A stretch of DNA of 64,000 nt from Iris pallida (GCA_029216955.1 JANAVB010010791.1:10653586-10717585); one strand, 5' to 3'. Positions 1 through 11,681 are shown, counted from the stretch's first letter. Notes: generated by a model not told the origin, from the sequence alone. Numbers and translations: made by a program.

Positions 1-189
1 AATTTGAATCCTTCCTCTTGTTTTATTCACCCTTATTCCTTTTTTATTTGAATTTGATTTTGATAGATCGTTGTTGATTTTGTTTTCTTATCGAGATGAA
101 TTTTTGACCCGAGTTACGGTATCTTGTGATAACATATGTTGACGGGAATAACAGGGATGGTAAAATGTCTACTTGTTATGGAGCGTAGG

Positions 190-395
190 GTTTATCGCAG
201 CTATATTAGCCGGCGTGGCAAGAACGTAGGGACCTGACTTCGGATGTATATATCTTGATCAAGAGATTTGGAATTTCTCGCAGCTATACTAGTCGACATA
301 GCGAGGATTCCAGACGACATGATCATAGAGATGTATACCCCAGTTATGGACTCTACCGTTGATCGCAGCCTTGCTTACTAGCATGGCAAGGATTT
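190..395 (+). repeat. Three spaced hairpin motifs in the R1 leader
   Basis: Three related units start CGCAGC and fold as short hairpins about 85 bases apart. The stems are 200-204/215-219 (GCTAT with GTGGC, two G-U pairs), 283-287/298-302 (GCTAT with ATAGC) and 369-374/386-391 (CCTTGC with GCAAGG). The loops are 10, 10 and 11 bases. Sequences differ but pairing is kept. A related unit occurs near 42808-42840 in element B. A role in packaging or dimerisation of retroelement RNA is only a guess. Confidence 0.45.
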
Positions 396-760
396 GAGTA
401 TCATGTTTTTGGACAGACGCATGTGTTTATCAGATTATATCTTGGAAGGTTCTTAAAGTATCACCTCTTCCATTTCACTTCTGTTTAAAAAAAATTTTGT
501 TTTCCATCATCAAATAACTTAGGAGTAGGGATAACTTAGATTAATTAGTCTAATTATTTGTAGAACTTCATTAGTTATAATTTTCTTAATGATTTGATGA
601 CTTGTATTAGGTCTTATCTTAGAATTAATAGTTTAGTTTTGATAGTAGAATAGAAACCCATTGTAGTTAATTCTTTTTTTAAATATTTACCAGTTTTCAT
701 ATAAGAGGTTAGTCTGCCTTACAGCCTTTGATGATTGATTGTTTTCTTTACCTTCCTAGT

Positions 761-1463
761 ATGGCACCCATGACCCGAGCCCGCCGTCTGAGAGCCGCTG
801 CAGCTCCGGATATGACTGGGAGCGTGTCGCCACCTCCTATTGCTTAGGAGGTAATGACCCCTCAGGCTGACCCAAGGGTGGTGGCACATACCGCCATCGA
901 GGAGGTGTTAGCCGCCTCACCAGAGAGTTTCTCTCCACCACCTGTCATTCAGAGAGAGCTTCAGTCTCATCTAAGATCGAGATTCTTCCCCCGCCTCCTC
1001 TTCTACCTCCGGAGTGGTACCCCATACCATATTCTCGGGAGGTTTGTTTCCTGACGGAGCTCAGATATTCGGACTTCTTCGGGATGTGTTGGAGGCACAG
1101 AGAGTTCAGGCTGAGATCCTGAGGGAGCAGGGCCACGGGATCCAACTACTGTTGGATTTTGTACATTTAGGAGGAGAGCCTAGTTCCAAGAGGACGAGGA
1201 GCAATGTATACCCAGAGCCCCATGATTACCCAGACTATCAGCCTAGACCAGCCTATCCTGTCCAGACTCCTGTCCAGCAGAGGCCAGTTGAGGAATTGCC
1301 TACATGTACCTTCTGTAGGAGACATATATGGGACTATTGTAGGAAGAGAAGAGGGGTGTGCCTGTTTTATGGGTCAACTGCACACGTGCTGCGAGACTGT
1401 CCTGCTATACTTATCTCAGCCAAGGCTCCACCTTCGGAAGGGAGTTCCAGCCACCAGACCTAG
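761..1463 (+). pseudogene. gag: Degenerate gag of R1, core domain missing
   Basis: The ATG at 761 opens a basic, arginine-rich N terminus (MAPMTRARR) like other chromovirus gag starts. A TAG stops it at codon 29 (845-847). The same frame continues from 848 to about 1054, where a frameshift moves reading to another frame that runs to 1463. The C-terminal part carries a degenerate zinc-knuckle region, CTFCRRHIWDYC then CLFYGSTAHVLRDC. The roughly 100-residue retrotransposon gag core expected between the N terminus and the knuckle is absent. Element B lacks the same block. The protein would normally form the virus-like particle; this copy cannot be functional as it stands. Confidence 0.65.
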
Positions 1464-1735
1464 TTGGAGGTGAGTCCTTGACCTATACCTTAGCCTGTCT
1501 TTGATGATTGATGTACCCTACTATATTGTTGTATGTTTTGATACCTTATGGCTGCTTTTGATCTAGTATGACTAGAATAGCTAGCTGAGACCTCAGACTG
1601 ATACTACCTACCATAACCTTATATGTTATCTTTCCAATTGCATGATTTAGATAAGTTTTCTTAAGACCTTGATTGATTGGGGGTTTGACATAGAAGGAGT
1701 ACAACTGACCTAAATTTTGAGAAAAAAATTCTTCT

Positions 1736-1747
1736 AAGGAGGGTAGA
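1736..1747 (+). promoter_or_regulatory. Polypurine tract of R1
   Basis: AAGGAGGGTAGA lies two bases before the LTR start TGTAACC at 1750. The identical tract precedes the 3' LTR of B at 44695-44706. It would prime plus-strand DNA synthesis. Confidence 0.7.
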
Positions 1748-2338
1748 CTTGTAACCACCACTTTTCTAAAAAGAGGAAAATTTTGAACATTTGTAAAATT
1801 GATTATTAAATAATAGAATTTAACTCATGTTAATAATTTTTGGTGAATTTTAATTATTAAATACTATTTATATTGGTGAAGTATGATTTTGATGTTTAAC
1901 TAATGAAATCCTAGAATTACTTGGCCTAGAGACTAACCATGACCTTGGGGGCCTAATCATGTGATTAGTATTGCAAATAACCACTTTTTAGCCTAAGGGT
2001 ATTTTGGTCATTTTGACTTTTTTTGTGAAATTGAATTTTTATTAATTAAATATGTGCTATTTATTTATTTGAGACTTGACCTAGAAGTTTAGCCTAATCT
2101 AGATTAGTCATGAGGTTAGAATCTAGATTAGAACATTCCTACTAAGTGCCAAGAATAGAAACATCTAGATATTATTTTTGGTGAGATATTTTCTATAGAT
2201 GTTTGTGAAGGAAACCCTAACTTGAGACTTGGGCCTTTATATGGACCTTACTTTACATAGAAAGAAGCCCATAGCGCACCCCTCAACATGCCCTAACCCT
2301 AATTGCCTAGGTTGGCCAGCCACACATAGGTTCTCCCC

Positions 2339-2347
2339 TATAAATAG
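2339..2347 (+). promoter_or_regulatory. Early TATA box of the R1 LTR
   Basis: TATAAATAG follows a C-rich stretch and is followed by a pyrimidine-rich leader with CCCTAA motifs. The sister LTR of B has TATAAAATAG at a comparable place (45045-45054). This is the likeliest core promoter of the family. Confidence 0.5.
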
Positions 2348-2698
2348 TAACTTATGAATCCCCTTGCCTCTTTTTAATATCAAAAAAAACCCTAAATTAG
2401 TTCTTCCCTAATTTCTCCCCCTTTATCCAAATTGATCCCAAATTGAACCTAGAGACTTGCATCATCATCCCCAACAGTAGAGGAGGCTAATGGTGGCTTG
2501 CTAGCAAGGTTTGAGGAGCATTGGACCATAGCAAATTGGAAGGGGGTTCTCATTCTAGCTTTGTGTATTGAGATTTACTCTCAGTAGGTAAAACCCCTCA
2601 ATTGATTAAAATTTCCATTTTTTCCATAGATGCATTTATTTAGGTGTCCCTTAGCTGTAGAGCAAGTTTGGTAGGAATTGGTGTTGATTTGATGTGCG

Positions 2699-3230
2699 TA
2701 TCCGACACGTATCAGTGTCCTTTACTTTGTGTTCGATGAAATGTCACTGTGGATATTTTTGTTCTTGTTTTCTGAAATAAATTACATGTTTGGACAGCCC
2801 TTGGCATGCTTATCATAGATCCTAAACTCTGAGCACGATTTGGATTCGTGTCTGTGTCCAAAATAGATACGAACGCGCTACATGAGCCCTCGTGCATGTA
2901 TCCTGCTGCTGTACGTCGATTGCTAGCAGCACAGGCCATGTGGGCATGTGCCACTTGGCATGGACGTGGGGGAAGTGACTAACAAGTCAGCCCCCAAATT
3001 TCATGACCTATCGTGCCGTGTCAGACACGAAATTGGGGCTACATGCATTTTTTACTACTCTGCACACAGTGTATTTCGCCCACTAATACACACTTCGTGT
3101 CACGTCCAGACACGTCGTAGACACCAAGTGAGGTGTCGACCACCTAGACCTACCCTCCCTGAAGACATGGACACGAGCACGTGGACACATGTGCACTGTG
3201 TCGTGTTCCCTTGGGCCCGACACACACCCA
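2699..3230. promoter_or_regulatory. Cluster of GGACACG/CGTGTCC and G-box-like motifs
   Basis: This stretch is packed with GACACG and its complement, including ACACGTCGTAGACACC and CACGTG-containing CGAGCACGTGGACAC. The same kind of cluster occurs in the B LTRs at 30016-30480 and 45448-45900, although the flanking bases have drifted. Conservation of motif density across copies suggests a binding-site array. Confidence 0.4.
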
Positions 3231-4301
3231 CCACAATGCACACCTAGATAAACAATAATTATTAAGGATGCATTGGTTAGGATAATAGTGTTAGTGTCTT
3301 GATTGGTGTCATTTGGGTTTATACAAGAGTTGGTGAGTGAGTATCCCATTGAGTATACTAGATATCAAGTAGATAGTGTATTAGTGCCTTAGAGCTTGTG
3401 TTTTGAGTTAAGTTTTGAATGTGTTTCATTTGGGAGTTATGTATCAGAAGATGGGTTAGTGAATGAGAGTTGGTTCAGCCCATTACATTAGAACCTTAAC
3501 TTTTGTTGTAGTAGAGCTTGTTGCATATCATTACTTTTCCCTTCATCTATTAATCACCACTTAGTTGCACTCACTTCATATAGTTAGATACCTTGCATTC
3601 TCATACAGAGAATGGAAGGAAATCACATTGCTCACATTGAACTGCATCAAAAGTTGCATGCTTGCATAAACAGTGGCATTGCATTACATGTACATTGAAG
3701 TTGACCTATTACTTGCATACTTGCATACCTTGGCCACTCAAACACCCATTGCCAAGTCTGGTTTTGTATTTACATTTTGATTGGTATGCATTTAGGTTGA
3801 CCTTTTGGTTTTGCAATCTAAGTTTGATATGTGTATTGGATCTTGCCATGTCTGTTCATGTCTGATACCTATAGACCTGAGTTTATTTAGTGTTCTGGTT
3901 GTGTGTGGGGGTTTGTCAAATTAAATAGGGCTTAGCTCAAGAGAATTATAGTATATTTGTTATAGGCTTGGGATGTTGGGTTCCTGACCATTGATTTTGA
4001 GAGAAAGTGAGGGTTAGTAGCAAGTGCAGCAGTAGCAGCTGCATCATGTGGCAAAGCCACAGCCATGGCAGAGAAGTTAGCAGCAATGGCATGCAGCCCT
4101 TACATAGCAGCAGTAGCAGTAGGGATTTCAACAGTGGCAGTAGGGATTTCAACAAGTGGCAGTCATGCCACTTGCAATAAATTGGCTAGGTTGGCTTGAC
4201 TTATGAGAGGGTTACATTTGTGAGGGGTATTAGGCCAAGTGTCTTTGAGTAGTGTCGTAGTACATGAGTAAGGGTGAGTCTCATTTCCAGATTTCAGAGT
4301 G
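3231..4301 (+). other. R1 LTR body, no gene
   Basis: Ordinary LTR sequence. A short CAGCAGTAGCAG-type repeat lies near 4020-4160, just before the (TA)n tract. I see no coding region. Confidence 0.5.
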
Positions 4302-4312
4302 ATATATATATA

Positions 4313-4354
<42 letters not shown>

Positions 4355-4408
4355 TATTATATTTATATATATATATATATATATATATCTATATAGAATA
4401 TGTATATA

Positions 4409-4443
<35 letters not shown>

Positions 4444-4487
4444 ACATTATTATATATATATATATATAATATAAATACATATTATAT

Positions 4488-4537
<50 letters not shown>

Positions 4538-4566
4538 CTATATATATTTTATATATTTATAATAAT

Positions 4567-4619
<53 letters not shown>

Positions 4620-4649
4620 TATATATGTATATGTATATATATTTTTTAT
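4302..4649. repeat. (TA)n microsatellite, left flank of nested inserts
   Basis: About 350 bases of nearly pure TA dinucleotides with short interruptions. It corresponds in position to the TA tract at 47140-47211 in the B LTR. Reading frames here encode only Tyr-Ile repeats and are artefacts. Confidence 0.95.
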
Positions 4650-6124
4650 TGAATGGAAACTTAAACCTACAACACAGAAACGAATAACTCGGCCCACGCG
4701 GGAACCAAAACACAAAACAGCACAGAACCGGATCCGCGTGGGAGGCCAAACACAAAGCCCACACAGGAAAACAAAAACAAATTTAAAATTTGAAACGCCA
4801 GCTGGGGGGGCACGTGACAGCCATCGGGGGGCCCGAGGCTGCTCCCGCGCGTGGGAGAGCGCGGAACCCAAGGGGGTTGGGCGGGTGCCGATGGGGCGCC
4901 TCGGTGCTCCCGTGCGCTGGATCGGAGCGCGACGCCGAGACGAGACGGCCACCGGGGAGGGGGCCACGAGGCCTGACCAGGGGACCACGTCGCCGAGAGG
5001 GGGAGGGAGACACGGGCCAAGGCCGCGACTCGGCGGAGGGGGGTAGGGGCGAGCTGGGTGAAGAGGCTGAGGCGGTGGAGCGTCGGGTCGCCATGGGGGG
5101 GATGAAGGGGTTAAGAGCACCGGGGATGTCAGATCCCTATTTTGAAAATAGGCATCCGACTATATTTAATATTTTTGGTTATTTTAAAATTTCGTATTGT
5201 TTTAAAATTTTATTAATTATGGAGTTAGCATTGTTAACTTCCTGGTCAGGATTATTCCTATTTCCATTTTGCTATTATTATTATTATTGCTATTGTTACT
5301 ATCATCATCATCATTATTTATTTATTTAAATAATCTAACCTACCCAAACCCCTACCTAACCCCTCACATCACTCTCCCTCACCCCTCTCTCCACTCATTC
5401 ACTCCCTCTCTCATTCTCTCTCTCTCAGCTTAGAGAGCAACACCCCCCCAAAAGCTCAGCTCTCTCTCCACCCTCACCGCCAGCTCCAGCCACCACCCCC
5501 ACCGTCAGCTTCCTCTCCCCCTCACTGCTCTTCCCCTCCCTGGAGAGCAGCCCCCTCACCCGAGCTCCCTCGTCTCCGACCGCCGACCGCCACCACTGCC
5601 TCTACTGCTCCCACCACCACTTCGCCTCGGCCACCGCCGGCCGCCACGACCACTGCTGCCACCATCATCGTCATCTTCAGCGCCACCACCATTTCCAGCC
5701 ACCACTACCCCCACTTTAGCCATGGCCGCCGCCACCGACCTCCAGCCCCGCCCGTGTCTCGGCCGCCGCCGCCACCACCATCGTCGCCATCTCCATCCTC
5801 CTCCCGCCGGTGAGTCTCTCCTCCGGCCTCCTCTCTCTTCCTATATCCTCCGCCTGGCCGACCCCATGGCCGCCGTCCACTTCGGCAGCACCCTCGCCTC
5901 CTTACGTCTCCTCCCCCTCTCCGTTCTTCCCCGGCGCAGCCATCCTCCGTCGGATCCTGACCCCCCTGGCCGAACCCCCAACAACTCCTCCGCCTCTCCC
6001 CTTCTTTCTTCTCGGCGACCGTCGCCTCGGGAGCGGTGCCATCTTGGGCAGCGGGACGCCCTTGGGCCCCGTGCTGCTCGGGCAGCGTGTTCCCCGGGCC
6101 ACGTGCCTTGGGTCACGTGCACTC

Positions 6125-6720
6125 GGTTCGTGTGTTCCTTTATTTCCCGTGTTTCTCGGGATGCGTGCCCCTTGATTTGTGTCATCTCGGTTTGCACATA
6201 CCTTGATGTACGTGTCATCTCGGTATTCGTGTACCTCGATTTCCATGCTACCTCGGTTTGCGTGTTGTCTCGATCCTCGTGTCTCAGCCTTTGTGTCTAC
6301 CTCGTGACCCGTACCGTCTCAATTTACGTGTATGCACCGATTTGCATGTCGTATCGATTTGCGTGTCGTATCGATTTGTGTGTCACATTATATCTTATGT
6401 TGCCTCGGTTTGCGTGTACGTATCGATTTACGTGCCGCCTCGGTTGTGTGTCGTATTGGACTCTGCACCTTTTCGATTTGCGTGCACACATCAATTTGTG
6501 TGCCGCATCGATTTATGTGCTCCTTGGACCTTGGGTCGTCTCGATTTACGTGTACGTCCCGATTTACGTGCACGTTTATGTTTCTCGTTCGTCTCGATAT
6601 TCGTGTTCTCTCGATTCTCGTGCGCGTCTCGATATACGTACACATCTCGGTTTCCGTATCCATATCGATCCGCGTACCTCGGTTTTCGTGCCCAATCCCT
6701 GTACTGCTTGCAGGACCCAC
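6125..6720. repeat. 17-18 bp minisatellite inside the solo LTR
   Basis: About 30 degenerate copies of a unit close to GTGTCGTATCGATTTGC run head to tail. Because the unit is near a multiple of three, long frames rich in Cys, Val, Ser, Tyr and Arg open in several frames; none is a convincing gene. Confidence 0.75.
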
Positions 6721-7258
6721 ACGATATAGCCTCGTACCATTCTTCGTGATTTTGTTATTATTTTATTATTTAATTCTAATGATTGTTTATTGTGTGTTCT
6801 GAGGATCTCGATTGGCGTGCTAGCTTGGATCGCGACTGCCGAAGACTTGCTTACCTAGCCGAGCCCTCTAGGCAAGTATCCCTTGCTCATCGACGGCTCT
6901 TGCCCTCTCTTCTGGATTTTATTTCATTTAATTAATTTGTACTTGTAAATTTTATAACCATGATTAGTGTAGCCTAGTAGTAGAACTGTCATGATGATAA
7001 CTTAGGATAGCTTGGTCCGATACCGGGATAGACCGTATCGGACAACTCGGATGGGTCATCCACACCTCCGAGGACACGAGCACGACTCACATGTATGGAT
7101 TGTCCCTGTATGCCCCGTGTCCGACTCGTGGTCGGGTAACGGCTCTGGCTAACTTTACTTGTGGCTGTGATTGTGCTTGGGTTAGGGATTTATGGACATG
7201 TGTTGTGGTGCGCCCTGCGAGGCGGTTATTTTATTATTATACATGTTGGCTTGGCGCC

Positions 7259-7440
7259 CAGTATGCATTGTAGCGCTGCTGGAGGCCGAGACTTAGTGGT
7301 CTCGGGTTCGAGTGGTTTCCAGTACGCATCGTAGTGCTACTGGAGGCCGAGACTTAGTGTTCTCGGCTATCGATTTGTTCCCAGTACGCATCGTAGTGCT
7401 GCTGGTAGCTGAGACTTAGTGTTCTCAGCCTGCGATTCTG
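7259..7440. repeat. Three tandem copies of a 61 bp unit
   Basis: Each copy contains CAGTACGCATCGTAGTGCT followed by GAGACTTAGTGTTCTC. The third copy has diverged most. Confidence 0.75.
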
Positions 7441-8658
7441 CGGCAGGTTACGCCGAGTGGTTTTAGCCACTAATTTGAAGGGTGCTCCCATCCAGATTAC
7501 AAAGGAGACTCTGCCGGATTTTTCCAGAATTCCTAGTTAGGAATTTGGTTCGAAGGATTAGGCAGAACCATTCCTTTGGTTTGCTGGACTGGATTCATGC
7601 ATGTTCACCTAGGTATAGTATACCTGATCCCATTGCTTGCTAGGTAGACTCCATACTAGATTAGTCGCCTAGCTCCTGACCTGTCTTGTCCGTCGGATAG
7701 CGTAAGGAGAGCGGTTCCACTCGGGAGACGGTCTGCAACCCTGGTCCTTGTTTGGTTTAAGGGTTGTAGATTTGCTCCAGAGCGGTCCATGTAATCCTTG
7801 CCACTTCCGACGGCATTTATTACCGGACTCTTGTTTCCTGACCCTCCATCCTATGAGTTACCCTAGTTCAGCTAGATAGGGCTGACAGTTGTCCCATGTA
7901 TCGGGATTGTGACCTTGGATATGTATGAGGATTGAGTAATATATGAAGTATGATCTCGAGATGTTCAGTTGGTAGACTCACGTGGATACTTGGATAGTGC
8001 TGTAGATTCCTTTAGATAATGTTCGATTTTGATCAGATATGTGGGTTCCTGAATTTTGATTAATTTTTCGAGTGCTTCGCGGAACGAAGAGAATATCGAG
8101 GGTATTATTATATGATTTTTACTCGACTTCCCAAGCACCCAAATCCTGGTTTGTTTGCTATATCTTGGTGGTAGTGAGACTTATTTGCTGATAGCTTGTG
8201 ATCATCGATTTAGAGGATTCTTGTGAGCCAGAGGGCCTAGCATTGTTACGGTGATGAGCTTGGTATTTGGTGGTAGTCTTTATTGACGTGATATTCACTC
8301 CATCATGGATGGGAGACTCTTGATAGATTGATCTGGTGGATGGAACAACTTGAGAATTTGAGCTGTAGGCTCCCATGTATGCTTGACATGTTATTGTAGT
8401 AGAGATCTCGACCTTGTACTTGACCTGATATCCATGCCACGATGTGGGCAGATGACTCCATGTGATTGATAGAATTGACCCCGACTTGACTTGACTACTT
8501 ATATCCGATCTATGATTCCAGTTTACCCTTGAGGTACTGGCCTTGACCTTGCACTGTTGTGCTCCTTGTCTACTGGCATCTTGAGGTTCTACCTGATTTT
8601 ATGGTACTGTAGTGCTATCCTGATATCCCAGCCATATCACACGATAACCTGGACCTGT

Positions 8659-8815
8659 CTTGATTCCTGATAGTGGCCCGTCGAGGCGCACTCCTGACTA
8701 GCACTCTGGACATGACGAGTAAACCTGACATGTATATCTTGATTCCTGATAGTGGCCCGTCGAGGCGCACTCCTGACTAGTACTCTCGACATGACATGTT
8801 TACTCTTGATCGCTG
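8659..8815. repeat. Two tandem copies of a 79 bp unit
   Basis: CTTGATTCCTGATAGTGG starts at 8659 and again at 8738, and the following GCACTCCTGACTAG segment is shared. Part of the solo LTR. Confidence 0.7.
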
Positions 8816-11105
8816 TTGTGACAGCCCGTCCTGACTTGCTAAGTATAACCTTGTCTTGACACCGTGGTTGACTTTCCTGATTGTGCTTGTACAAACTACC
8901 TGTCTCGTCTTGCATCATATCTAGGACATGGATTCCTGGTTACCACGGTCAGGAATTTGTAATGAATCTGACTAGGCTAACAACTAGATGGATCAAGTAG
9001 CTCATATAGATCGAGGTATTCCGGCTACAGGCAATCCCGTTATCTGGGCGCTCATGTGGACTTGTAGCCTGCCGTCGAGTAGGGCACATTTCCAGCCCAC
9101 TGTCATGTGGGGCACCCCTCCAGCTTGCTATTAGGGTACATTTGTCTCCCGGGCGATGTACCCACTATATATATACGTCCTGGATAACCTGGATAGTCTG
9201 AAGGGCTTGTGGCTATAGGAATACCTCAACTGTATCTTGTTAGTAAGTAGGCCTGTGATAACCCTAGTTAGCTAATAATAGCAAGTCGTAGGCATTGTGT
9301 GGCCGCTTGTCCTTCTGTGTTGTTTGGCTTGTTGCCTGCTAGCCAGCTGATATTGATTTTCAGCTGGCAATGCTGGTGTTAGTGGATGCTAGGAAGATTG
9401 TGATTGTGTTAGCTTTACTATACTTGTGGATTGTTATCGTGCGTTGGTACCGCACGATCCCTCACCCTTATTTACTGTTTTTAGATGTTATTCTTGTCAT
9501 ATTATATCCTGTTGGTTTTTTTTTGCCCGTCCTTGAGCCTTCCTTTCTGGTACTTGCTGCGGTTGGCCTGACCAACCCTGGATTGTTCCCAGATTGTCTG
9601 AGACCGACCCGGTGGATCTTCCAGACTTGACTTGGAGGGTGTGCTTCAGTTCCAGACCATGCTAGGAACTGTGGGAAGGTATACTTGTCTACATTATTAT
9701 CCTGTACTGTAGATTCTAGATTTTCATATGAGTATTTCCTGTTTTTCATATGATTATCTCTCTTAATATTGTTTCATTGTGTTTTACCTGTGGATATGAG
9801 ATCGGATTTAGGCCATAGATTGATTGCATGCTAGGATTCCCAACCTGACTGGACAGCCGTCATCACCGTATAGCGTATTCGTACCTTATACGGTGTAGCT
9901 GGCCGTGTACATTCCCGTATTTCGGTACTGGGGCATGACAGGGGAGAGCGGCTCGACGGCGTAAACGGCAGCGAGGAGGGGGGACGACACCATGGAGGGA
10001 GCTGCGCCTCGGACTACACCTAGAAGAAGTGCCTCGAGGCCAGAGAGTGGGCATACTCCGCCCACTGCGCGGCGGAGGGGGATCCGTAGTGGGCCGCGGC
10101 CGCTGGGGGAGGGGTAGAGATCCAGTACCACCGCAGGGTGGCGGGATCTTGCCAGAACGCTCCGGCCGAGGAGTGAGGCGGAGCTGAGGTGGCCGGAGGG
10201 AGAGGGGAGCCTGCGACCGAGGCAGGGGACGGAGGGAAGCCTTCGGCAGCGGCGGGAAGAGGGGCGGGAGGCAGGGGCGACTGGAGAAGAGCGGCTGACT
10301 GGGCGGGCGGCTTCTCGGTCGCCTGGGATATGGCGGGGACCCAGTACCTCCGTAGGGTGGAGGGGTCCCGCCAGTAGGCCCCGGATGGAGGCGGAGCAGA
10401 GGCTGCGGGCGGGGGGTCTGCATCCGTGGCGGGGGGTGAGGCACAGAGGGGGGCGAGGGGTCCTCAGCCCCGACTGGGATAGGGACTGGAGGGGGCAGGA
10501 AGGAGGGAGCAGACGGGTCGGGGGGCTCCACGGTCGGCTGAGCCGCCGGGACCGTAGTCACGGGGGCGGAGGGAGAGGAAGGGGCCGGAGCGGTCGCCAC
10601 TCGGGGATCGGAGCGGTGACTCGGAGGGAAAAAGCGGTGGGGGGGGTTGCGCCCACAGAAGGGGACGCGGCGGCGAGGACAGCGACCGGAAGGCTGGCTG
10701 ACTGGGGCGCCGGGCCGGGGGGACGCAACGCAGCGGCAGAGACGGCGAGGGACAAGAGCGACGGGCCGGGGCCGAGGATGGAGGGGCCCTGAGCTGGCGG
10801 AGGGCGCCTCTTGCGCCGACGCCTACGACGACTGGGGCGTCGGCGTCGTCGAGGAGGCGAGAGAGAGGGAGGAGAACCGTCGCAGGTCGGACAGGCGCCG
10901 GCCGGCAGCGTCGGAGGGGACGAGAAACCCCACGGGGAAGGTGACCAAGGGACGCCCGGCCAACCGCAGGAAGCGGGGAGGCCGGGGAAGAGGGGGTGGC
11001 CTCGTCGGGCGGAGGGGCGCCGGTGGACGGCCAGCCTCCTGCCTGGTGCGGGGAGCAGGGGCGCTCCGCTCCAAGGGATCCAGGCCCAGATCCCATACAT
11101 TTTCT

Positions 11106-11107
<2 letters not shown>

Positions 11108-11199
<92 letters not shown>

Positions 11200-11213
11200 A
11201 TATATATATATAT
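11108..11213. repeat. (TA)n tract between GC-rich unit and foldback element
   Basis: About 105 bases of TA dinucleotides with one TTTTATA interruption. Confidence 0.95.
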
Positions 11214-11606
11214 GAGGAAAATGTACCTAAGATCGACCTTAGGTAAGTTACCTAAGGTCGACCTCATTTTCCTCACTTTACAACATTTTTTCTTGAATTT
11301 TTTTTATGGGATTCATCTACACCTTATTGATTGGCAACATACCAAATTTCAAGAAAAATAATATTGTTTAGCCCCCTATCTATCCCTTGCAAAATCGACG
11401 GTCTAAAACTTTGCTACTACACCGTCGATTTTGCACCTTATTGATAGGGGGCTAAACAATATTATTTTTTCTTGAAATTTGGTATGTTGCCAATCAATAA
11501 GGTGTAGATGAATCCCATAAAAAAATTCAAGAAAAAATGTTGTAAAGTGAGAAAAATGAGGTCGACCTTAGGTAACTTACCTAAGGTCGACCTTAGGTAC
11601 ATTTTC

Positions 11607-11609
<3 letters not shown>
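11214..11609. mobile_element. 396 bp foldback (MITE-like) element in (TA)n
   Basis: The whole unit is a nearly perfect palindrome. It starts GAGGAAAATGTACC and ends with the complement GGTACATTTTCCTC; arms of about 185 bases meet at AAAATCGACGGT and ACCGTCGATTTT around 11395-11425. Each terminus is also self-complementary over about 60 bases, through CCTAAGGTCGACCTTAGG-like palindromes, so a single end can fold alone. TA repeats flank both sides, which fits TA target use but prevents definition of the duplication. There is no coding capacity. Microsatellite-inserting MITEs such as rice Micron are a precedent for the location, not a sequence match. Confidence 0.7.

Positions 11610-11681
<72 letters not shown>

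Larger units (their letters stand above)
1..1749 (+). mobile_element. Interior of gypsy element R1 (gag-only, partial)
   Basis: This is the internal part of a large-LTR Ty3/gypsy element whose 5' LTR lies left of the window. It holds a leader (1-760), a decayed gag (761-1463) and about 270 bases ending in a polypurine tract that abuts the 3' LTR. No protease, reverse transcriptase, RNase H or integrase reading frame is present, so the element is non-autonomous. The leader matches 42600-43204 in element B, and the end (CTAAGGAGGGTAGA then TG) matches the same junction in B. I infer that R1 and B are sister copies of one family. Confidence 0.75.
5127..9940 (+). mobile_element. Solo LTR of a large retrotransposon, 4814 bp
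   Basis: The unit starts TGTCAGATCC and ends GGGGCATGACA, so the termini form a TGTCA/TGACA inverted repeat. It is flanked on both sides by GGGGA (5122-5126 and 9941-9945), a 5-base target-site duplication. No gag or pol frame lies between. The interior holds a trinucleotide-rich stretch near 5272-5325, a pyrimidine-rich leader-like part (5340-5720), a GC-rich part, and three tandem-repeat arrays. The simplest reading is unequal recombination between the two LTRs of a complete element. The plus orientation is chosen because the TGACA end resembles the 3' ends of the other LTRs here. Confidence 0.75.
4650..11107 (-). mobile_element. GC-rich unit of unknown type, split by a solo LTR
   Basis: Two GC-rich blocks, 4650-5126 and 9941-11107, become one unit of about 1.64 kb when the solo LTR (5127-9940) is removed. 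The unit has TA repeats on both sides. Read on the minus strand it ends CATTCAATAAAAAATATATA, an AATAAA signal running into TA, which suggests a retroposed RNA-derived unit such as a LINE fragment or retrogene. An imperfect copy of 10117-10170 recurs about 213 bases downstream (10330-10385). Long proline/arginine-rich frames exist in several frames at once, as expected from base composition, and I recognise no protein in them. Confidence 0.4.

Noticed and set aside
4163..4764. Reading frames of Tyr-Ile repeats in TA-rich DNA (also at 10996-11762, 15297-15587, 47034-47394)
   Set aside because: They are translations of (TA)n microsatellites with no other content.
5722..6729. 335-codon frame starting MAAATDLQPRPC
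   Set aside because: It begins in GC-rich LTR sequence and runs through the 17-18 bp minisatellite, which keeps several frames open at once.
9863..11276. Overlapping Pro/Arg-rich frames up to 270 codons in the GC-rich unit
   Set aside because: Open frames in several registers on both strands follow from high GC; no domain or conserved word is visible.
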